DNA from: [Flavobacterium] thermophilum
Lineage (GTDB): Bacteria > Bacillota > Bacilli > Bacillales > Anoxybacillaceae
Direction: 5' to 3'
Assembly (NCBI GenBank): GCA_900450595.1
Contig: UGGS01000002.1
Span: forward strand, 124,001-188,000
DNA: 64,000 nucleotides
Under the pieces are notes generated by a model. That model did not search any database. It saw only the letters and a list, made by a program, of their open reading frames with translations, and had not been told where the DNA came from. Below are positions 9,831 to 19,977 of the stretch, in pieces (positions within the stretch are counted from its first letter, which is position 1; every line of letters starts with the position of its first letter). Made by a program: the position numbers and the translations under genes.

Positions 9831-10607
9831 TCATCCTTTTTTCTCGGTGTTTTTCTCGTACAACAATTTTAAGCCAGTCAGCGTCAAAAACGGATCAACG
9901 ACATCGATGATGTCCGATTCGCTGGCAATGAGCGGAGCCAAACCGCCAGTGGCGATGACTTTCGGCGGAACTTTGCTTTTCGCCTTCATGCGCGACACGA
10001 TGCCTTCCACTTGTCCAACATAGCCGTATAAAATGCCGGCCTGCATGGCGCTGACTGTATTTTTGCCGATGATATCGTCCGGACGGGCGATTTCAATGCG
10101 CGGCAATTTTGCTGCCCGCGCAAACAGAGCCTCTGTCGAGATCATAATTCCCGGGGCAATAGCCCCTCCCATATATTGTTTATGTTCGTTAATATAACAA
10201 TACGTCGTCGCCGTGCCAAAATCGACGATAATCAGCGGACTGCCGTACAAATGGATGCCGGCGACCGCGTTGACAATCCGGTCGGCGCCCACTTCGCGCG
10301 GATTATCGTATTTAATGTCCAGCCCGGTTTTAATGCCCGGTCCGACAACGAGCGGCTTTACGTGGAAATATTTTAAGCACATGCGTTCAAGGGCAAACAT
10401 AATCGGCGGCACAACCGAAGAAATGATGATGCCGCGGATGTCGGAAAACTGCAAGCCGACATGGCTCAAGAGCGCCTTGATGGTCATGCCATACTCGTCT
10501 TCCGTTTTCGCCCGGCTCGTCTCGATGCGCCAATGGTGTTTTAATTCATCGCCGTCATAAACCCCCAACACGGTATTGGTGTTGCCGACGTCCAACACAA
10601 AAATCAT
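9831..10607 (-). CDS. coaX: Type III pantothenate kinase
   Basis: First step of coenzyme A synthesis, the ATP-dependent phosphorylation of pantothenate. The 258-residue acetate/sugar kinase fold protein shows the phosphate-1 motif [12 protein letters not shown] at its N-terminus, [11 protein letters not shown], and [11 protein letters not shown]. It is the type III rather than CoaA type, as expected for Bacillaceae. The ATG at 10607 matches the Bacillus start; an upstream GTG at 10622 is possible. The ftsH terminator lies about 100 bp upstream, and a TATGAT-like -10 is seen without a convincing -35. Confidence 0.96.
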   Translation of the reverse strand: MIFVLDVGNTNTVLGVYDGDELKHHWRIETSRAKTEDEYGMTIKALLSHVGLQFSDIRGIIISSVVPPIMFALERMCLKYFHVKPLVVGPGIKTGLDIKYDNPREVGADRIVNAVAGIHLYGSPLIIVDFGTATTYCYINEHKQYMGGAIAPGIMISTEALFARAAKLPRIEIARPDDIIGKNTVSAMQAGILYGYVGQVEGIVSRMKAKSKVPPKVIATGGLAPLIASESDIIDVVDPFLTLTGLKLLYEKNTEKKG

Positions 10608-10706
10608 GGCCTCATTCCCCACTTTTCTTCAATAAGTTCCTTTCTCTATCATATCATACTTGATTTTCCCGCGGAAAAAAACAGCGCCAACCTACGGGGC
10701 CGCGGC

Positions 10707-10738
10707 TAAAAAAAAGATGCCTCTGAATAGAGACATCG
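10707..10738 (-). terminator. Rho-independent terminator after ftsH
   Basis: GATGTCTCT and AGAGGCATC pair around an ATTC loop and run directly into eight T on the minus strand, two bases after the ftsH stop codon. Confidence 0.92.
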
Positions 10739-10739
10739 A

Positions 10740-12638
10740 TTACTCCTCTTTCTTTTGAATATTGATTTTCACGTCGATGTCGCCCTTGCCTGCTTCATCG
10801 CGGCCTTTGCGGTCGGGCGGCAGCGTGCCGTGCTCAAATAAATGTTTAATTTGTTCCGCATCAAGCGTTTCGACTTCCAACAGCGTTGTGGCGATTAGAT
10901 CCAGTTTGTCACGGTGCTGCGTTAAAATCTGCTTCGCCTTTTCGTAGCACTCTTTAATGATGCGCTGGATTTCCAAGTCAATTTCGTAAGCAATTTTATC
11001 GCTGTAATTTTGCTCATTATGCAAGTCGCGTCCTAAAAACACTTGCCCGCTCGGTTGGCCGAATTGCAGCGGACCAAGCTTTTCGCTCATGCCGAACTCC
11101 GTCACCATCCGGCGCGCGATGTTTGTCGCCCGCTGAAAATCGTTGTGGGCCCCCGTGCTCACTTCGTTGAACACGATTTCCTCGGCGACGCGCCCGCCGA
11201 GCAGGCCGGTGATTTTATCCATTAATTCGGCTTTCGTCATAAAGTACCGGTCTTCTTTCGGCAGCATGACCGCATAGCCTCCGGCTTGGCCGCGCGGAAC
11301 GATCGTCACTTTATGCACCATTTCCGCGTCGGCAAGCACCATGCCGATGACCGTATGCCCAGCTTCGTGAAACGCGACGATCCGCCGCTCTTTTTCCGAA
11401 ATGACGCGGCTTTTTTTCGCCGGTCCGGCAATGACGCGGTCGGTCGCCTCGTCGATGTCGCTCATGTCGATTTTCTTTTTGTTGCGGCGCGCTGCAACGA
11501 GCGCCGCCTCGTTCAACAAGTTTTCCAAATCGGCGCCGGAAAATCCCGGCGTGCGCATGGCGATCGCCTTCAAATCAACCGACTCATCGAGCGGCTTGTT
11601 GCGGGCATGCACGCGCAACACCGCTTCGCGCCCTTTCACATCCGGCCGGTCGACGGTAATCTGCCGGTCGAAGCGGCCCGGGCGCAACAGCGCCGGGTCT
11701 AAAATGTCCGGCCGGTTTGTTGCCGCAATAATGATGATGCCTTCATTGCCGTTAAAACCGTCCATTTCCACAAGCAGCTGGTTGAGCGTCTGCTCACGCT
11801 CGTCATGGCCGCCGCCAAGGCCGGCGCCGCGCTGGCGGCCGACGGCGTCAATCTCGTCGATGAAAATGATGCACGGTGCGTTCTTTTTCGCTGTTTCAAA
11901 CAAGTCGCGCACGCGCGAAGCGCCAACCCCAACGAACATTTCTACGAAATCCGACCCGCTGATCGAGAAAAACGGCACGCCCGCTTCTCCGGCAACCGCG
12001 CGCGCCAACAACGTTTTCCCGGTCCCCGGCGGCCCGACAAGCAACACCCCTTTTGGAATGCGGGCGCCGAGTTCGGCGAATTTGCGCGGATCTTTCAAAA
12101 ACTCAACAATTTCCACGAGCTCTTCTTTTTCCTCGTCCGCTCCAGCCACATCGCGAAAACGAACCTTCCGCTTGTCATCCGTATACAGCCGCGCCCGGCT
12201 TTTGCCGAAATTCATCACCCGGCTGCCGCCGCCTTGCGCCTGATTCAACAGAAAGAAAAACAAAATAAACATAATCACAAACGGAATGATGGAAGTGAAA
12301 AACGTCACCCATCCGCTCGTTTCATCCGCAGGCACAACTTCCACCCGCGTCCGTGCCGCCGCTGCATCAATGCGGTCCAGCACTTTGTCGCTGTTCATGA
12401 CATAAGTGGAAAAATACTGACCTTCATTGTATGTTTTCAATCGGCCTTTGATTTCATATACGCCGCGCTCCGGCTTAATGGAAAACGACTCAACGTCCCC
12501 GTTTTCCAGATGAGTGATAAACGCATCGTACGTCATCGGCTCAGTCCGCTGGTTCGTGCCGTTAAAAAAGCTGACGACGCCGATCACGACGAGGAAAATC
12601 AGCAAATAAAAGATGGTGTTGCGGAAAATCCGGTTCAT
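10740..12638 (-). CDS. ftsH: ATP-dependent membrane zinc metalloprotease FtsH
   Basis: Membrane-anchored AAA+ protease for quality control and regulatory proteolysis; in Bacillus it is needed for efficient sporulation. The 632 residues have two transmembrane helices (about 8-24 and 112-132) flanking an extracytoplasmic segment. Next come the Walker A GPPGTGKT (202-209), Walker B IIFIDEID (257-264), and the second region of homology ending in RPGRFDR. The zinc site is HEAGH (424-428). The C-terminus is acidic and charged. It is preceded by GGGAGGAGG and lies downstream of hpt, as in Bacillus. Confidence 0.98.
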   Translation of the reverse strand: MNRIFRNTIFYLLIFLVVIGVVSFFNGTNQRTEPMTYDAFITHLENGDVESFSIKPERGVYEIKGRLKTYNEGQYFSTYVMNSDKVLDRIDAAAARTRVEVVPADETSGWVTFFTSIIPFVIMFILFFFLLNQAQGGGSRVMNFGKSRARLYTDDKRKVRFRDVAGADEEKEELVEIVEFLKDPRKFAELGARIPKGVLLVGPPGTGKTLLARAVAGEAGVPFFSISGSDFVEMFVGVGASRVRDLFETAKKNAPCIIFIDEIDAVGRQRGAGLGGGHDEREQTLNQLLVEMDGFNGNEGIIIIAATNRPDILDPALLRPGRFDRQITVDRPDVKGREAVLRVHARNKPLDESVDLKAIAMRTPGFSGADLENLLNEAALVAARRNKKKIDMSDIDEATDRVIAGPAKKSRVISEKERRIVAFHEAGHTVIGMVLADAEMVHKVTIVPRGQAGGYAVMLPKEDRYFMTKAELMDKITGLLGGRVAEEIVFNEVSTGAHNDFQRATNIARRMVTEFGMSEKLGPLQFGQPSGQVFLGRDLHNEQNYSDKIAYEIDLEIQRIIKECYEKAKQILTQHRDKLDLIATTLLEVETLDAEQIKHLFEHGTLPPDRKGRDEAGKGDIDVKINIQKKEE

Positions 12639-12679
12639 TTCTTGCCTCCTCCCATATGAAACACACTATACTCAATACT

Positions 12680-12708
12680 AGCATAGAAATTTGCTTAAAT
12701 ACAAACAA
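12680..12708 (-). promoter_or_regulatory. Possible sigma-A promoter of ftsH
   Basis: TTGTTT (12708-12703) and TATGCT (12685-12680) are 17 bp apart on the minus strand, inside the AT-rich hpt-ftsH gap and about 45 bp before the ftsH start. Both hexamers are imperfect. Confidence 0.4.
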
Positions 12709-12732
12709 TTCGGCCGGTGCACGACAATCGCT

Positions 12733-13278
12733 TCACTTTTGGTACACTTCTGGCTTTAAGACGCCGATAAACGGGAGGTTGCGGTATTTTTCAGCATAAT
12801 CGAGGCCATAGCCGACAACGAATTCGTCGGGGACGGTAAATCCAGTGTAATCAGCCTGAATATCCGCCTTCCGGCCCGACGGCTTGTCAAGGAGGGTGAC
12901 GATTTTAATCGAATTCGCTTTCCGGTAGCGGAACAAATCCACCAAATAACTGAGCGTCAACCCGCTGTCGATAATGTCTTCAATGATCAAAATGTCGCGG
13001 CCCTCAACCGATGTATTTAAGTCTTTGACAATTTTCACTTCACCGGATGAAACAGTCGCATTGCCGTAGCTTGACACATCCATAAAATCCATTTCCAAGT
13101 ATGTATCGATATGTTTGAGCAAATCGGCCATAAACGGCATCGCCCCTTTGAGGACGCCGACGGCGAGCGGAAAACGCCCCTCATACTCTTTCGTCAACAA
13201 GCCGCCGAGTTCTTTGACTTTCGCCTGAATTTCCTCCTCAGTGATCAACACTTTTTGAATATCGTCTTTCATTCCCAT
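12733..13278 (-). CDS. hpt: Hypoxanthine-guanine phosphoribosyltransferase
   Basis: Salvages hypoxanthine and guanine to IMP and GMP using PRPP. The 181-residue type I PRTase has the PRPP-binding loop [14 protein letters not shown] and the flexible-loop region [10 protein letters not shown]. The start at 13278 or the ATG two codons later (MKDD) are both plausible after AGGAGG. It follows tilS by 11 bp in the same order as Bacillus, forming a tilS-hpt-ftsH group. Confidence 0.96.
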   Translation of the reverse strand: MGMKDDIQKVLITEEEIQAKVKELGGLLTKEYEGRFPLAVGVLKGAMPFMADLLKHIDTYLEMDFMDVSSYGNATVSSGEVKIVKDLNTSVEGRDILIIEDIIDSGLTLSYLVDLFRYRKANSIKIVTLLDKPSGRKADIQADYTGFTVPDEFVVGYGLDYAEKYRNLPFIGVLKPEVYQK

Positions 13279-13289
13279 CTTTTTTCCTC

Positions 13290-14684
13290 CTAGCTGTTCA
13301 TCGCCTCATAATGGAGCAGGATATAACGGGCTTGCCCGCGGTCTTCGGCTTCAAAAGCCGATTTTTTCAGCCCGGGCACCCAGAGAATGCGGCCGTCGGC
13401 ATCTTCGACGATCGGCCAGCCATCCCTTTCCGTCCGCGGAACTTTGGCTTCAATGAAAATCTCTTTAATTTTTTTCGTGCCTCCCGTCCCTTTCAGCACC
13501 ATCCGGTCGCCCTCGCGGCGCGTCCGCACGCGAAGCGGAAGGGACACCGCATCGGGGTCAACCACAAACGAATCGTTTCCCAGCCGTCCCTTCGGATAGT
13601 GTTCCCTAAATTCACTCACGATTGCACCACCGGTTGGGAGGGGCAATAGCGCTGGAACCGGCAAGTCAAGCTGATAGCTTGGAGCGCCGCTTTGGACGCC
13701 AAACGTAAACAAACAGCGGTCATACGAGCGGATCGCTTTGAGCCCTTTTGGCAAATCAATTTGTCCGGAAGGGCGGGCGCGTTCGCAAAGCATCAGTATA
13801 TGACCGATATGTACAAAAGTCAACGCCGCCGGAACGGCGTCGTAAAGGCGAAGCAGCAAAAGCTGCAACACCCGACGCTGCAACGGCCGAGGCAATGCGA
13901 GAAACGGGCGGAGATGCAACACAACTTCATTATGTTGTTTTTCCATTACTTTATTCAGCGCGTCGATTGCCAATTCCTCCAAGAACTGCTCATCTTCCGC
14001 CATCATTTCACTATATTGTTGAAATCGCTCATGCAAGCGCGGATTTTCCTGTTTCAGCAACGGAATAATATAGCGGCGGAACCGGTTGCGCGTGTAGTCG
14101 TCTTTTTCGTTGCTTGGGTCGCGGCGCGGGGCGAGCCCTGCCTTTTCGCAATACTCCTCGATGTCCGCCCGGCTGACGGCTAAAAACGGGCGGATGAGAT
14201 ACCCGCCGTGAAACGGCCGCTTGGCGGGGATGCCGGCATATCCTTTTCCTGTGCTGCCGCGCACAAGCCGCATTAAAATCGTCTCGACTTGGTCATCGCC
14301 GTGATGGCCGACAGCGACATACTGGGCTTGATGTTTTTTCACCAGTTCGGCAAAAAAGCGGTATCGACAGTTGCGCGCCGCCTCTTGGGCGCCAAGGCCC
14401 GTGCGGCGCTGGAAAGCGGGAACGTCGATTTGCGCCGTCTCACATAAAATACGGTGTTCGGCGCAAAAATGTTTCACAAACTCCATCTCCTCTTCCGATT
14501 CCCGCCCGCGAAACATATGGTCGACATGGGCCGCTACAAGGCGAAGCTTCCACTCATCGCGAAGCGAAAGAAACACGTGCAGCAGAGCAAGCGAGTCGGG
14601 GCCCCCGGAAACGCCGACAATGACTGTCGCCCCTTTTGAAAGCAGTCCGTGCCTGTCAATAAAGGCGCGCACTTTATCCATCAT
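13290..14684 (-). CDS. tilS: tRNA(Ile)-lysidine synthase
   Basis: Converts C34 of the CAU-anticodon tRNA-Ile to lysidine, which switches its identity from Met to Ile decoding; essential. The 464-residue protein has the PP-loop ATP motif SGGPDS (residues 26-31), HVDHMFRG, and the C-terminal TilS substrate-binding domain with [11 protein letters not shown]. Length and order match the Bacillus protein. It is followed closely by hpt. Confidence 0.96.
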   Translation of the reverse strand: MMDKVRAFIDRHGLLSKGATVIVGVSGGPDSLALLHVFLSLRDEWKLRLVAAHVDHMFRGRESEEEMEFVKHFCAEHRILCETAQIDVPAFQRRTGLGAQEAARNCRYRFFAELVKKHQAQYVAVGHHGDDQVETILMRLVRGSTGKGYAGIPAKRPFHGGYLIRPFLAVSRADIEEYCEKAGLAPRRDPSNEKDDYTRNRFRRYIIPLLKQENPRLHERFQQYSEMMAEDEQFLEELAIDALNKVMEKQHNEVVLHLRPFLALPRPLQRRVLQLLLLRLYDAVPAALTFVHIGHILMLCERARPSGQIDLPKGLKAIRSYDRCLFTFGVQSGAPSYQLDLPVPALLPLPTGGAIVSEFREHYPKGRLGNDSFVVDPDAVSLPLRVRTRREGDRMVLKGTGGTKKIKEIFIEAKVPRTERDGWPIVEDADGRILWVPGLKKSAFEAEDRGQARYILLHYEAMNS

Positions 14685-14771
14685 CGCCGAAACCCTCTTT
14701 ACCCTCTTTTAGCTTCATCGTAACACGACCGCCCCATTTTCTCAAAACTTCCGTTTCTTTATTTTACTAGG

Positions 14772-15758
14772 TTACATCGACAGATGCCAGTATATATAAA
14801 AACCGTACGCGCCAAGCAGCAAGACAGCGATCAGCACCGTTTCGGCAATCCTGCCCGTTTTGCGGCGCTTGGCGGCCCGCCGCCCCGACCGGCGGTTCGG
14901 TGCGGCCGCTGCTGTCTTGACCTCATAGTGTGCCGCCGCGCGGCGGGAAGAGGCGGCCAATAAGTCGCGGCGCATGTCCTCGGCCTTCGCATACCGGCCG
15001 TCAAGCGCATTTTGCAAAACTTCTTTATATTGGGCTAAAAAACGATCCGTTTCAATGATGGACAAAAGTTGCGCCCGCCCGTTCCCTTTTTTCTCGAGCG
15101 GCCCCGGATAACAGGCGGCAATCATCACCATCGCCGCCGCAAACAAATCGTACGACGGCTCTGCTTTGCGCGACCCGAGCCCCCAATAGCCGCGGTCATA
15201 CAGCTCGGTAAACTCTTTGATCGCCCGCCCCTGCATCGTCGTCCCCCCGACATCCAACAGTCGGACGGACGGCGGCGGCCCGGTGACGATCAAATTGTCC
15301 GGCTTCAAATCACCGAATACCCATCCTTCTTCATGAAGCCGTCCGAGCACAGACAAAAGCTGCATAAGCAGCACCGGCGCCCATTCTTTTCCGCGCCGGC
15401 GGACGAAAGCGGAGAACTGCTCCCCTTCAATGTACTCCATGGCATAAAACGGAACCACCCTCCGGGCAAACGGGCTTTGCCAATCATCGGCTTCCAGCAA
15501 AGAAGGCCCGAGGGCGGCTCCCTGGACCTTGGCAAAACGGCGCAATATATTCATTTCCGAGGCTAGCGACGCATAGTCGTCGCTCAGTTTCAGCGCAACG
15601 CGGCGGCGGCCGCTCTCCGCCAGATAGACGACGCCGTTCGCCCCGCTGCCGAGCCGACGCAGCAACCGGTACGAATGGCCGTGCCATTTGCCAGTGATGA
15701 CCGTGCCGGGCGGAAGATTACCAAGACGATCCTTCGATGTATGGCTCATCGCCATCAT
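14772..15758 (-). CDS. yabT: Membrane-anchored Hanks-type Ser/Thr kinase (YabT)
   Basis: In B. subtilis, YabT is a sporulation kinase with DNA-dependent activity. The 328 residues hold a kinase domain with the glycine loop LGSGANGVVYLAE and the ATP lysine in VALKLSD. The catalytic loop reads FGDLKPDN, with phenylalanine replacing the usual histidine, and the magnesium motif is DVG instead of DFG; the key Asp, Lys and Asn remain. A very basic linker precedes a single C-terminal transmembrane helix (about 303-323) with almost nothing beyond it, so the kinase faces the cytoplasm. The start follows AAGGAG by eight bases and overlaps the end of yabS by 41 bp. Confidence 0.9.
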   Translation of the reverse strand: MMAMSHTSKDRLGNLPPGTVITGKWHGHSYRLLRRLGSGANGVVYLAESGRRRVALKLSDDYASLASEMNILRRFAKVQGAALGPSLLEADDWQSPFARRVVPFYAMEYIEGEQFSAFVRRRGKEWAPVLLMQLLSVLGRLHEEGWVFGDLKPDNLIVTGPPPSVRLLDVGGTTMQGRAIKEFTELYDRGYWGLGSRKAEPSYDLFAAAMVMIAACYPGPLEKKGNGRAQLLSIIETDRFLAQYKEVLQNALDGRYAKAEDMRRDLLAASSRRAAAHYEVKTAAAAPNRRSGRRAAKRRKTGRIAETVLIAVLLLGAYGFYIYWHLSM

Positions 15759-16458
15759 GGATCCAGCTCCTTAGCGACCGATTGCGGCCGAAATAGGCCA
15801 TCGCTTCACGCAACGCCGGTCCGGTCGGCGTCAGCCCGCCTGATGAAAGCTTTGGAAAGATGGTGGACAGCTCTTCAATTTTCGGCGTCCAATCCATCAT
15901 TTTCTCAGCGTAATTCCGTTTGCCCGGGAAAATAAACACAGAAAAGCGATTTTCGCCCATGCGCGCGTTTAAACTGAGCGACAAGTCAAGGAGCGCCTCT
16001 TTGACCATCGGCAGTTTCGTCTTCATGCTTCCGCTCGTATCGATTAAGATGAGCACATCAAGTGCGGCCGTTTCCCCAAGTTCATCGACGACTTCCATCA
16101 CTTGGCCGCGCTTGTCCGGCGGCAAGTCCTCAAGCGAAACGTCAGAACCAAAGATTTGTTTCAACTCGCGATTGACGAGCCCTTGCAGCGTCTGCGTCAT
16201 CGCCTGGCGCGTCACCATTTGCACCGTCTGCGACAGCTGTTTCGCATACACGATTTGGCTCATGCCGCCGCCGGCGGCAGCGATCGCTTCAATTTCCCGC
16301 CGTCCGTTTTCGTCAATCGTGTCTTGATCCAACACGCCGATCACGTTCACTGTAATGCCTTGTTCGCGAGCCAATGCCGCCATCGCAGCCGGGTCCTCGC
16401 CATGGTTTGAGCAGCCGTCCGTAATCAACAAAATTTGCCGCAACGTTCCCTTCCGCAT
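15718..16458 (-). CDS. yabS: von Willebrand factor A domain protein (YabS)
   Basis: A 246-residue protein of unknown biochemical role. It starts with LRQILLITDGCSNHGEDPAAMAAL and has a second vWA-like segment with the intact metal-ion-dependent adhesion site DTSGSMKT. It lies between spoIIE and yabT, as in Bacillus, where the trio is tied to sporulation. The ATG at 16458 is preceded by a strong AAGGAGGGG; the longer upstream extension is not conserved. Its 3' end overlaps yabT, implying translational coupling. Confidence 0.9.
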   Translation of the reverse strand: MRKGTLRQILLITDGCSNHGEDPAAMAALAREQGITVNVIGVLDQDTIDENGRREIEAIAAAGGGMSQIVYAKQLSQTVQMVTRQAMTQTLQGLVNRELKQIFGSDVSLEDLPPDKRGQVMEVVDELGETAALDVLILIDTSGSMKTKLPMVKEALLDLSLSLNARMGENRFSVFIFPGKRNYAEKMMDWTPKIEELSTIFPKLSSGGLTPTGPALREAMAYFGRNRSLRSWIHDGDEPYIEGSSW

Positions 16459-16525
16459 GTTCGTTCCCCTCCTTGGCGAATAAGTATTACCATCATCGCC
16501 GCCAGGGAACATTTTTATACGCGCA

Positions 16526-19003
16526 TTACTGCGCCTTTTTCATATACATATACGCGGGAATCGTCGCCCATTTTGGCGTGTTGTGCCGCACTTTCGCGAC
16601 AACGACCGTCATATCGTCTTCAATTTCCCCGCCGCATTGGCGGATCACTTCTTCCATGATCAAATCAGCGACTTCCTGCGGGTCGTTCGTTTTTAACTCT
16701 TGAATTTTTCGCTTCATCCATACATCATGGTTCTCTACGTTCATCGGCCCTTCAAACACCCCATCGCTCATCATGATGAGCAAGTCGCCCGATTTTAACT
16801 GTTCGCTGACGACATCAAATTCGACCTCTTTAAGGATCCCCATCGGCAAGTTGCTCGCCTCTACCTTGATCACTTTGTTGCCCCGCTTGATGAAACTCGG
16901 TGTCGACCCGATTTTCAAAAACTTTGTCGCGGCGTTTTGCAAGTCGATGATGGCCAAATCGAGCGTCGCATACATGTCCTCTGTCGTCCGCAGCGCCAGG
17001 ATCGAATTGATCGATTTAATGGCAATCGATTCGTCCATCCCTGTCTGCAAAATTTTTTGCAGCAGGCGCAGCGTCTCGCGGCTTTCGTAGTGCGCCCGTT
17101 CGCCGTTGCCCATGCCGTCGCTGATGGCAACCGCATATTTGCCGGTGCCGAGCTCAATCGTCGCATAGCTGTCGCCGGAAATGAGCTCGCCCCCTTTAGC
17201 CGCAAACGCGACTCCCGTTTCCACGACAAACGCTTTGGTTGAACCAAAGGCAACACGGCAGTAGCCGTTCGGGTAAGCGGCGCACTCTTCACGCTTGACA
17301 ACAATTGTTTCTCCTAAAATGTCCGACAGCATCGGCGCGATCAGTTTTTCGCACTCGCCGCGCCCCTCGCAATACGGAATGCTCATTTCAATATCGATAT
17401 TTCCCTTTTCCAAACTGTAAATATCGACGTGGCCGATTTCAATGCCAAACTCTTGCAAAGCGTGGTAAATTTGCTCTTCCTGCAAATAATGGTTTTCCTG
17501 TTCCTTTTGCATTTCTTTGGCGAAATCGTCCATCACCTGGGAAACGCCCAGCAACTGCTCGGCGACGAGTTTTCGGCTTTCATAAATTTGCTGTTTGAGT
17601 TTGCGATTCGCCTGATAAATGACCATCTCCTTTTCCATCGCGTCAACGACTTTGCCTGCTTTTACGCAATGGCGCTCCCATTCGCGCAGCAGCTGATGGT
17701 TGTGCGCCAATGTTTTTTCTTCGGCTTCATGCATCATTCGCTTCATATACGCATAGGTTGTACTAAAGTTTGTCACCCAGCACTGGGCCTTTTTGAAACA
17801 CGTTTGGCACGTTTGCTCCGTAATATCGCCAAGAAAGTAGTCTTCTTCGCGCTCCTGATGTTCACTGTCATCTGACAATGGTTCGGGTGAAAAACTTTCT
17901 GCCAATGCTTGGAAGACGTTCGAAAACTGTGAAACGCGCTGGGCGGTCACGTCGCGAATTTTGCGGACGTATTGTTGCTGCTCATTGATATATTCGGCCG
18001 TACCCGGAATGTATTTGGCGATTTTCTCTGTCAAGGAGCGGGCCGTGAACAAAAACAGCACAATGGCGATGCCTGATTCAAGCAACGTCGGCACAAGCTC
18101 CGCCTTTCCATTCCCGTATAAACCCATTAACAACGTCGCGACGATAAGCCCGAACGCGACCCCAAGCTTTCGCCCTTCTTTAAGCAGCCCACCGAGCAGC
18201 CCGGCGAAGGCAAGCAAGCTCATTTCCAACAAGTTGCCGACGTTCGCTAAGCTCAAAATGAGGCCGGTGACCACTCCGACAGTCGAACCGGTCGCCGCCC
18301 CGGCGACAAATGCGAACAGCAGCACGAGATAACGCGACATCACATGCTCAAGCGACAAGCCATACGCCGACCAACCGATCATCCCTGTCAACATCGAGGC
18401 AAGCAAAATAATCAATGAAATGATTTCCTCAGCCCGCAAGGCATGTTTGTGTTTCCGGACCGTCAGCAAAGGGATGCTTTGCATAAAAATCAGTGTAAGC
18501 ACAAGCGAAAGCCCGGCTTCGACAACCGCCATGGCCGTCCCGTAAACCGTCCGCTCCCCGACCCAGTAGTAGGAGATCAGCCATTTCGCTGCCAATGAGA
18601 CCGCAAAGACGACGAACGGGACGATTTTTAACGATTCGCTGATCACCCTGCGCACCCATCCGTAAATAAAGAGAAAGCCGAAAATGGAAACGCCGACAAA
18701 CAGCAAAACATCAAACGACAGTGTCAACGCGCCGGCCATTAGGGCAATCAAAGCAAAGGCCGCCTTGTCACGGCGCAACATATAGACGGAAACGAAAAAC
18801 GGCAGCGCAAACGGGGTCAGCTTCGCCAAAATGAGTGCTCGTCCAAGCAAAAAGCCGACGAGAAGAAGCAAAAATCCTTGATGGACGAACAAGTGGCCAA
18901 GGCGCAGCTTCACATGGCGCATCCAACGCGATACAGTCGCTTGCGTGTCATGAATCGGCACTTCCGAAATACGGCGCACCGTCCCTCTTTCTACTCTTTC
19001 CAT
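16526..19003 (-). CDS. spoIIE: Stage II sporulation protein E, serine phosphatase
   Basis: Membrane PP2C phosphatase that dephosphorylates SpoIIAA to activate sigma-F in the forespore, and helps place the polar septum with FtsZ. The 825 residues show an N-terminal hydrophobic part of about ten transmembrane helices (to about residue 330), a central regulatory segment with the cysteine cluster TCQTCFKKAQC, and a C-terminal PP2C domain including SDGMGNGERA and MMSDGVFEG. The start follows AAAGGAGAGG. The upstream promoter has the Spo0A-dependent layout described separately. Confidence 0.97.
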   Translation of the reverse strand: MERVERGTVRRISEVPIHDTQATVSRWMRHVKLRLGHLFVHQGFLLLLVGFLLGRALILAKLTPFALPFFVSVYMLRRDKAAFALIALMAGALTLSFDVLLFVGVSIFGFLFIYGWVRRVISESLKIVPFVVFAVSLAAKWLISYYWVGERTVYGTAMAVVEAGLSLVLTLIFMQSIPLLTVRKHKHALRAEEIISLIILLASMLTGMIGWSAYGLSLEHVMSRYLVLLFAFVAGAATGSTVGVVTGLILSLANVGNLLEMSLLAFAGLLGGLLKEGRKLGVAFGLIVATLLMGLYGNGKAELVPTLLESGIAIVLFLFTARSLTEKIAKYIPGTAEYINEQQQYVRKIRDVTAQRVSQFSNVFQALAESFSPEPLSDDSEHQEREEDYFLGDITEQTCQTCFKKAQCWVTNFSTTYAYMKRMMHEAEEKTLAHNHQLLREWERHCVKAGKVVDAMEKEMVIYQANRKLKQQIYESRKLVAEQLLGVSQVMDDFAKEMQKEQENHYLQEEQIYHALQEFGIEIGHVDIYSLEKGNIDIEMSIPYCEGRGECEKLIAPMLSDILGETIVVKREECAAYPNGYCRVAFGSTKAFVVETGVAFAAKGGELISGDSYATIELGTGKYAVAISDGMGNGERAHYESRETLRLLQKILQTGMDESIAIKSINSILALRTTEDMYATLDLAIIDLQNAATKFLKIGSTPSFIKRGNKVIKVEASNLPMGILKEVEFDVVSEQLKSGDLLIMMSDGVFEGPMNVENHDVWMKRKIQELKTNDPQEVADLIMEEVIRQCGGEIEDDMTVVVAKVRHNTPKWATIPAYMYMKKAQ

Positions 19004-19038
19004 TCCCGATCCTCTCCTTTGCTTTTCTATTACCCCCT

Positions 19039-19071
19039 ATTATATATTTAAAATTGTCAGAAATTTGTCAA
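19039..19071 (-). promoter_or_regulatory. spoIIE promoter with 21-bp spacer and Spo0A-box-like repeats
   Basis: On the minus strand a perfect TTGACA (19071-19066) and perfect TATAAT (19044-19039) are 21 bp apart, too far for ordinary sigma-A use. The B. subtilis spoIIE promoter is known for this arrangement and for Spo0A activation. Two TGACAA(A/T) motifs overlapping the -35 resemble 0A boxes (TGNCGAA). Confidence 0.75.
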
Positions 19072-19157
19072 AATAACGGAGAAAAATAAAAAATCGTTCG
19101 ACGTTTTTCCCGACAATGTGCAGGCAACGTTTTTGTTCTGACAGAAGCAGACAAAAA

Positions 19158-19195
19158 CGAAAAACGAGCATGTCGCTTCATGGCGCATGCTCGTT
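19158..19195 (-). terminator. Terminator after tRNA-Glu
   Basis: ACGAGCATG pairs with CATGCTCGT and is followed on the minus strand by TTTTCG, about 12 bp beyond the tRNA-Glu 3' end. Confidence 0.85.
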
Positions 19196-19207
19196 CGTCA
19201 ATGATGA

Positions 19208-19279
19208 TGACCCGTACGGGATTCGAACCCGTGTTACCGCCGTGAAAGGGCGGTGTCTTAACCACTTGACCAACGGGCC
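19208..19279 (-). tRNA. tRNA-Glu (UUC)
   Basis: A 72-nt cloverleaf: acceptor GGCCCGT with ACGGGTC, discriminator A, anticodon stem CCGCC/GGCGG around loop CTTTCAC (anticodon UUC), and T-arm GGTTCGAATCC. CCA is not encoded. Confidence 0.96.
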
Positions 19280-19290
19280 ATATTGAATTT

Positions 19291-19367
19291 TGGTGGCGGT
19301 GGAGGGGATCGAACCCCCGACCTCACGGGTATGAACCGTACGCTCTAGCCAGCTGAGCTACACCGCC
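19291..19367 (-). tRNA. tRNA-Met (CAU), elongator type
   Basis: A 77-nt tRNA including encoded CCA: acceptor GGCGGTG, anticodon loop TTCATAC (CAU), and T-arm GGGTTCGATCC. The normal first base pair and D-arm GTAGCTCAGC indicate the elongator. Because CAU is also the unmodified anticodon of the lysidine tRNA-Ile, identity rests on similarity to the Bacillus Met tRNA at this site. It is 11 bp upstream of tRNA-Glu. Confidence 0.9.
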
Positions 19368-19384
19368 GTGTGGCAACAGTTAAT

Positions 19385-19413
19385 ATAATACTGGAGCCCA
19401 TACCGATTGTCAA
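19385..19413 (-). promoter_or_regulatory. Promoter of the tRNA-Met/tRNA-Glu pair
   Basis: Minus-strand TTGACA (19413-19408) and TATTAT (19390-19385) are separated by 17 bp, and the -10 ends about 17 bp before tRNA-Met. Confidence 0.85.
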
Positions 19414-19462
19414 TATGTATCGTTCAGGAAAATACACCCTTTCTTTCGCCAAACCCAACAAA

Positions 19463-19489
19463 GAAGCATCCATGACCATGGATGCTTTG
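19463..19489 (-). terminator. Hairpin after yabR
   Basis: AAGCATCCATG and CATGGATGCTT pair perfectly around a short loop, followed on the minus strand by CTTTGTT. The U tract is poor, so strength is uncertain. Confidence 0.6.
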
Positions 19490-19534
19490 TTGTCCCCCTA
19501 TTCGTCATCTTTCCGGCATTCATTCAGCAGCAAG

Positions 19535-19930
19535 TTACCCGCGTCTCGCTCCACGACCTCCCCGCTTCGATTCGGTATGGCGGCGCAGCGACGCCAATCG
19601 GTCTTCACTCTCTTTCAGGAAACGGCTGATTTTTTGCTCTAAGCTGTCAGCCGCAGAGCGGTCGTGCGCCCGGCGCGGCCGCTGCGAAGAAGGCGTATCC
19701 TTTGCTTTGCGAATGGACAAGCCGATCTTTCCGTCTTGGCCGACGTTAATGACTTTGACATACACCGTGTCGCCGACTTTCAAATGGTCGTTGATATCTT
19801 TGACGTAGTTATCGGCTACCTCGCTGATATGAACGAGTCCTGTCACACCTTCCGGCAGCTCCACAAACGCCCCGAATTTCGTAATGCCTGTGACTTTGCC
19901 TTGTAACTTGCTGCCTACTTCAATCGACAT
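19535..19930 (-). CDS. yabR: S1 RNA-binding domain protein (YabR)
   Basis: A 131-residue protein with one S1 domain in the first 75 residues: GSKLQGKVTGITKFGAFVEL, GLVHISEVADNYV and VKVINVGQDGKIGLSIR. A basic, low-complexity tail ending RGGRGARRG probably also contacts RNA. This is the polynucleotide-phosphorylase-like general stress S1 protein found next to divIC in Bacillus; its exact RNA target is unknown to me. The start follows AAGGAGGAG. Confidence 0.92.
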   Translation of the reverse strand: MSIEVGSKLQGKVTGITKFGAFVELPEGVTGLVHISEVADNYVKDINDHLKVGDTVYVKVINVGQDGKIGLSIRKAKDTPSSQRPRRAHDRSAADSLEQKISRFLKESEDRLASLRRHTESKRGGRGARRG

Positions 19931-19977
19931 AAAAAAAGTGCTCCTCCTTAAAACGCTTTAAAGATGGTGTTGCTTTC

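Noticed and set aside
11805..12659. Long plus-strand open frame opposite ftsH
   Set aside because: It is antisense to a full-length conserved gene, has no recognisable domain, lacks a ribosome-binding site and follows the high third-position GC of ftsH.
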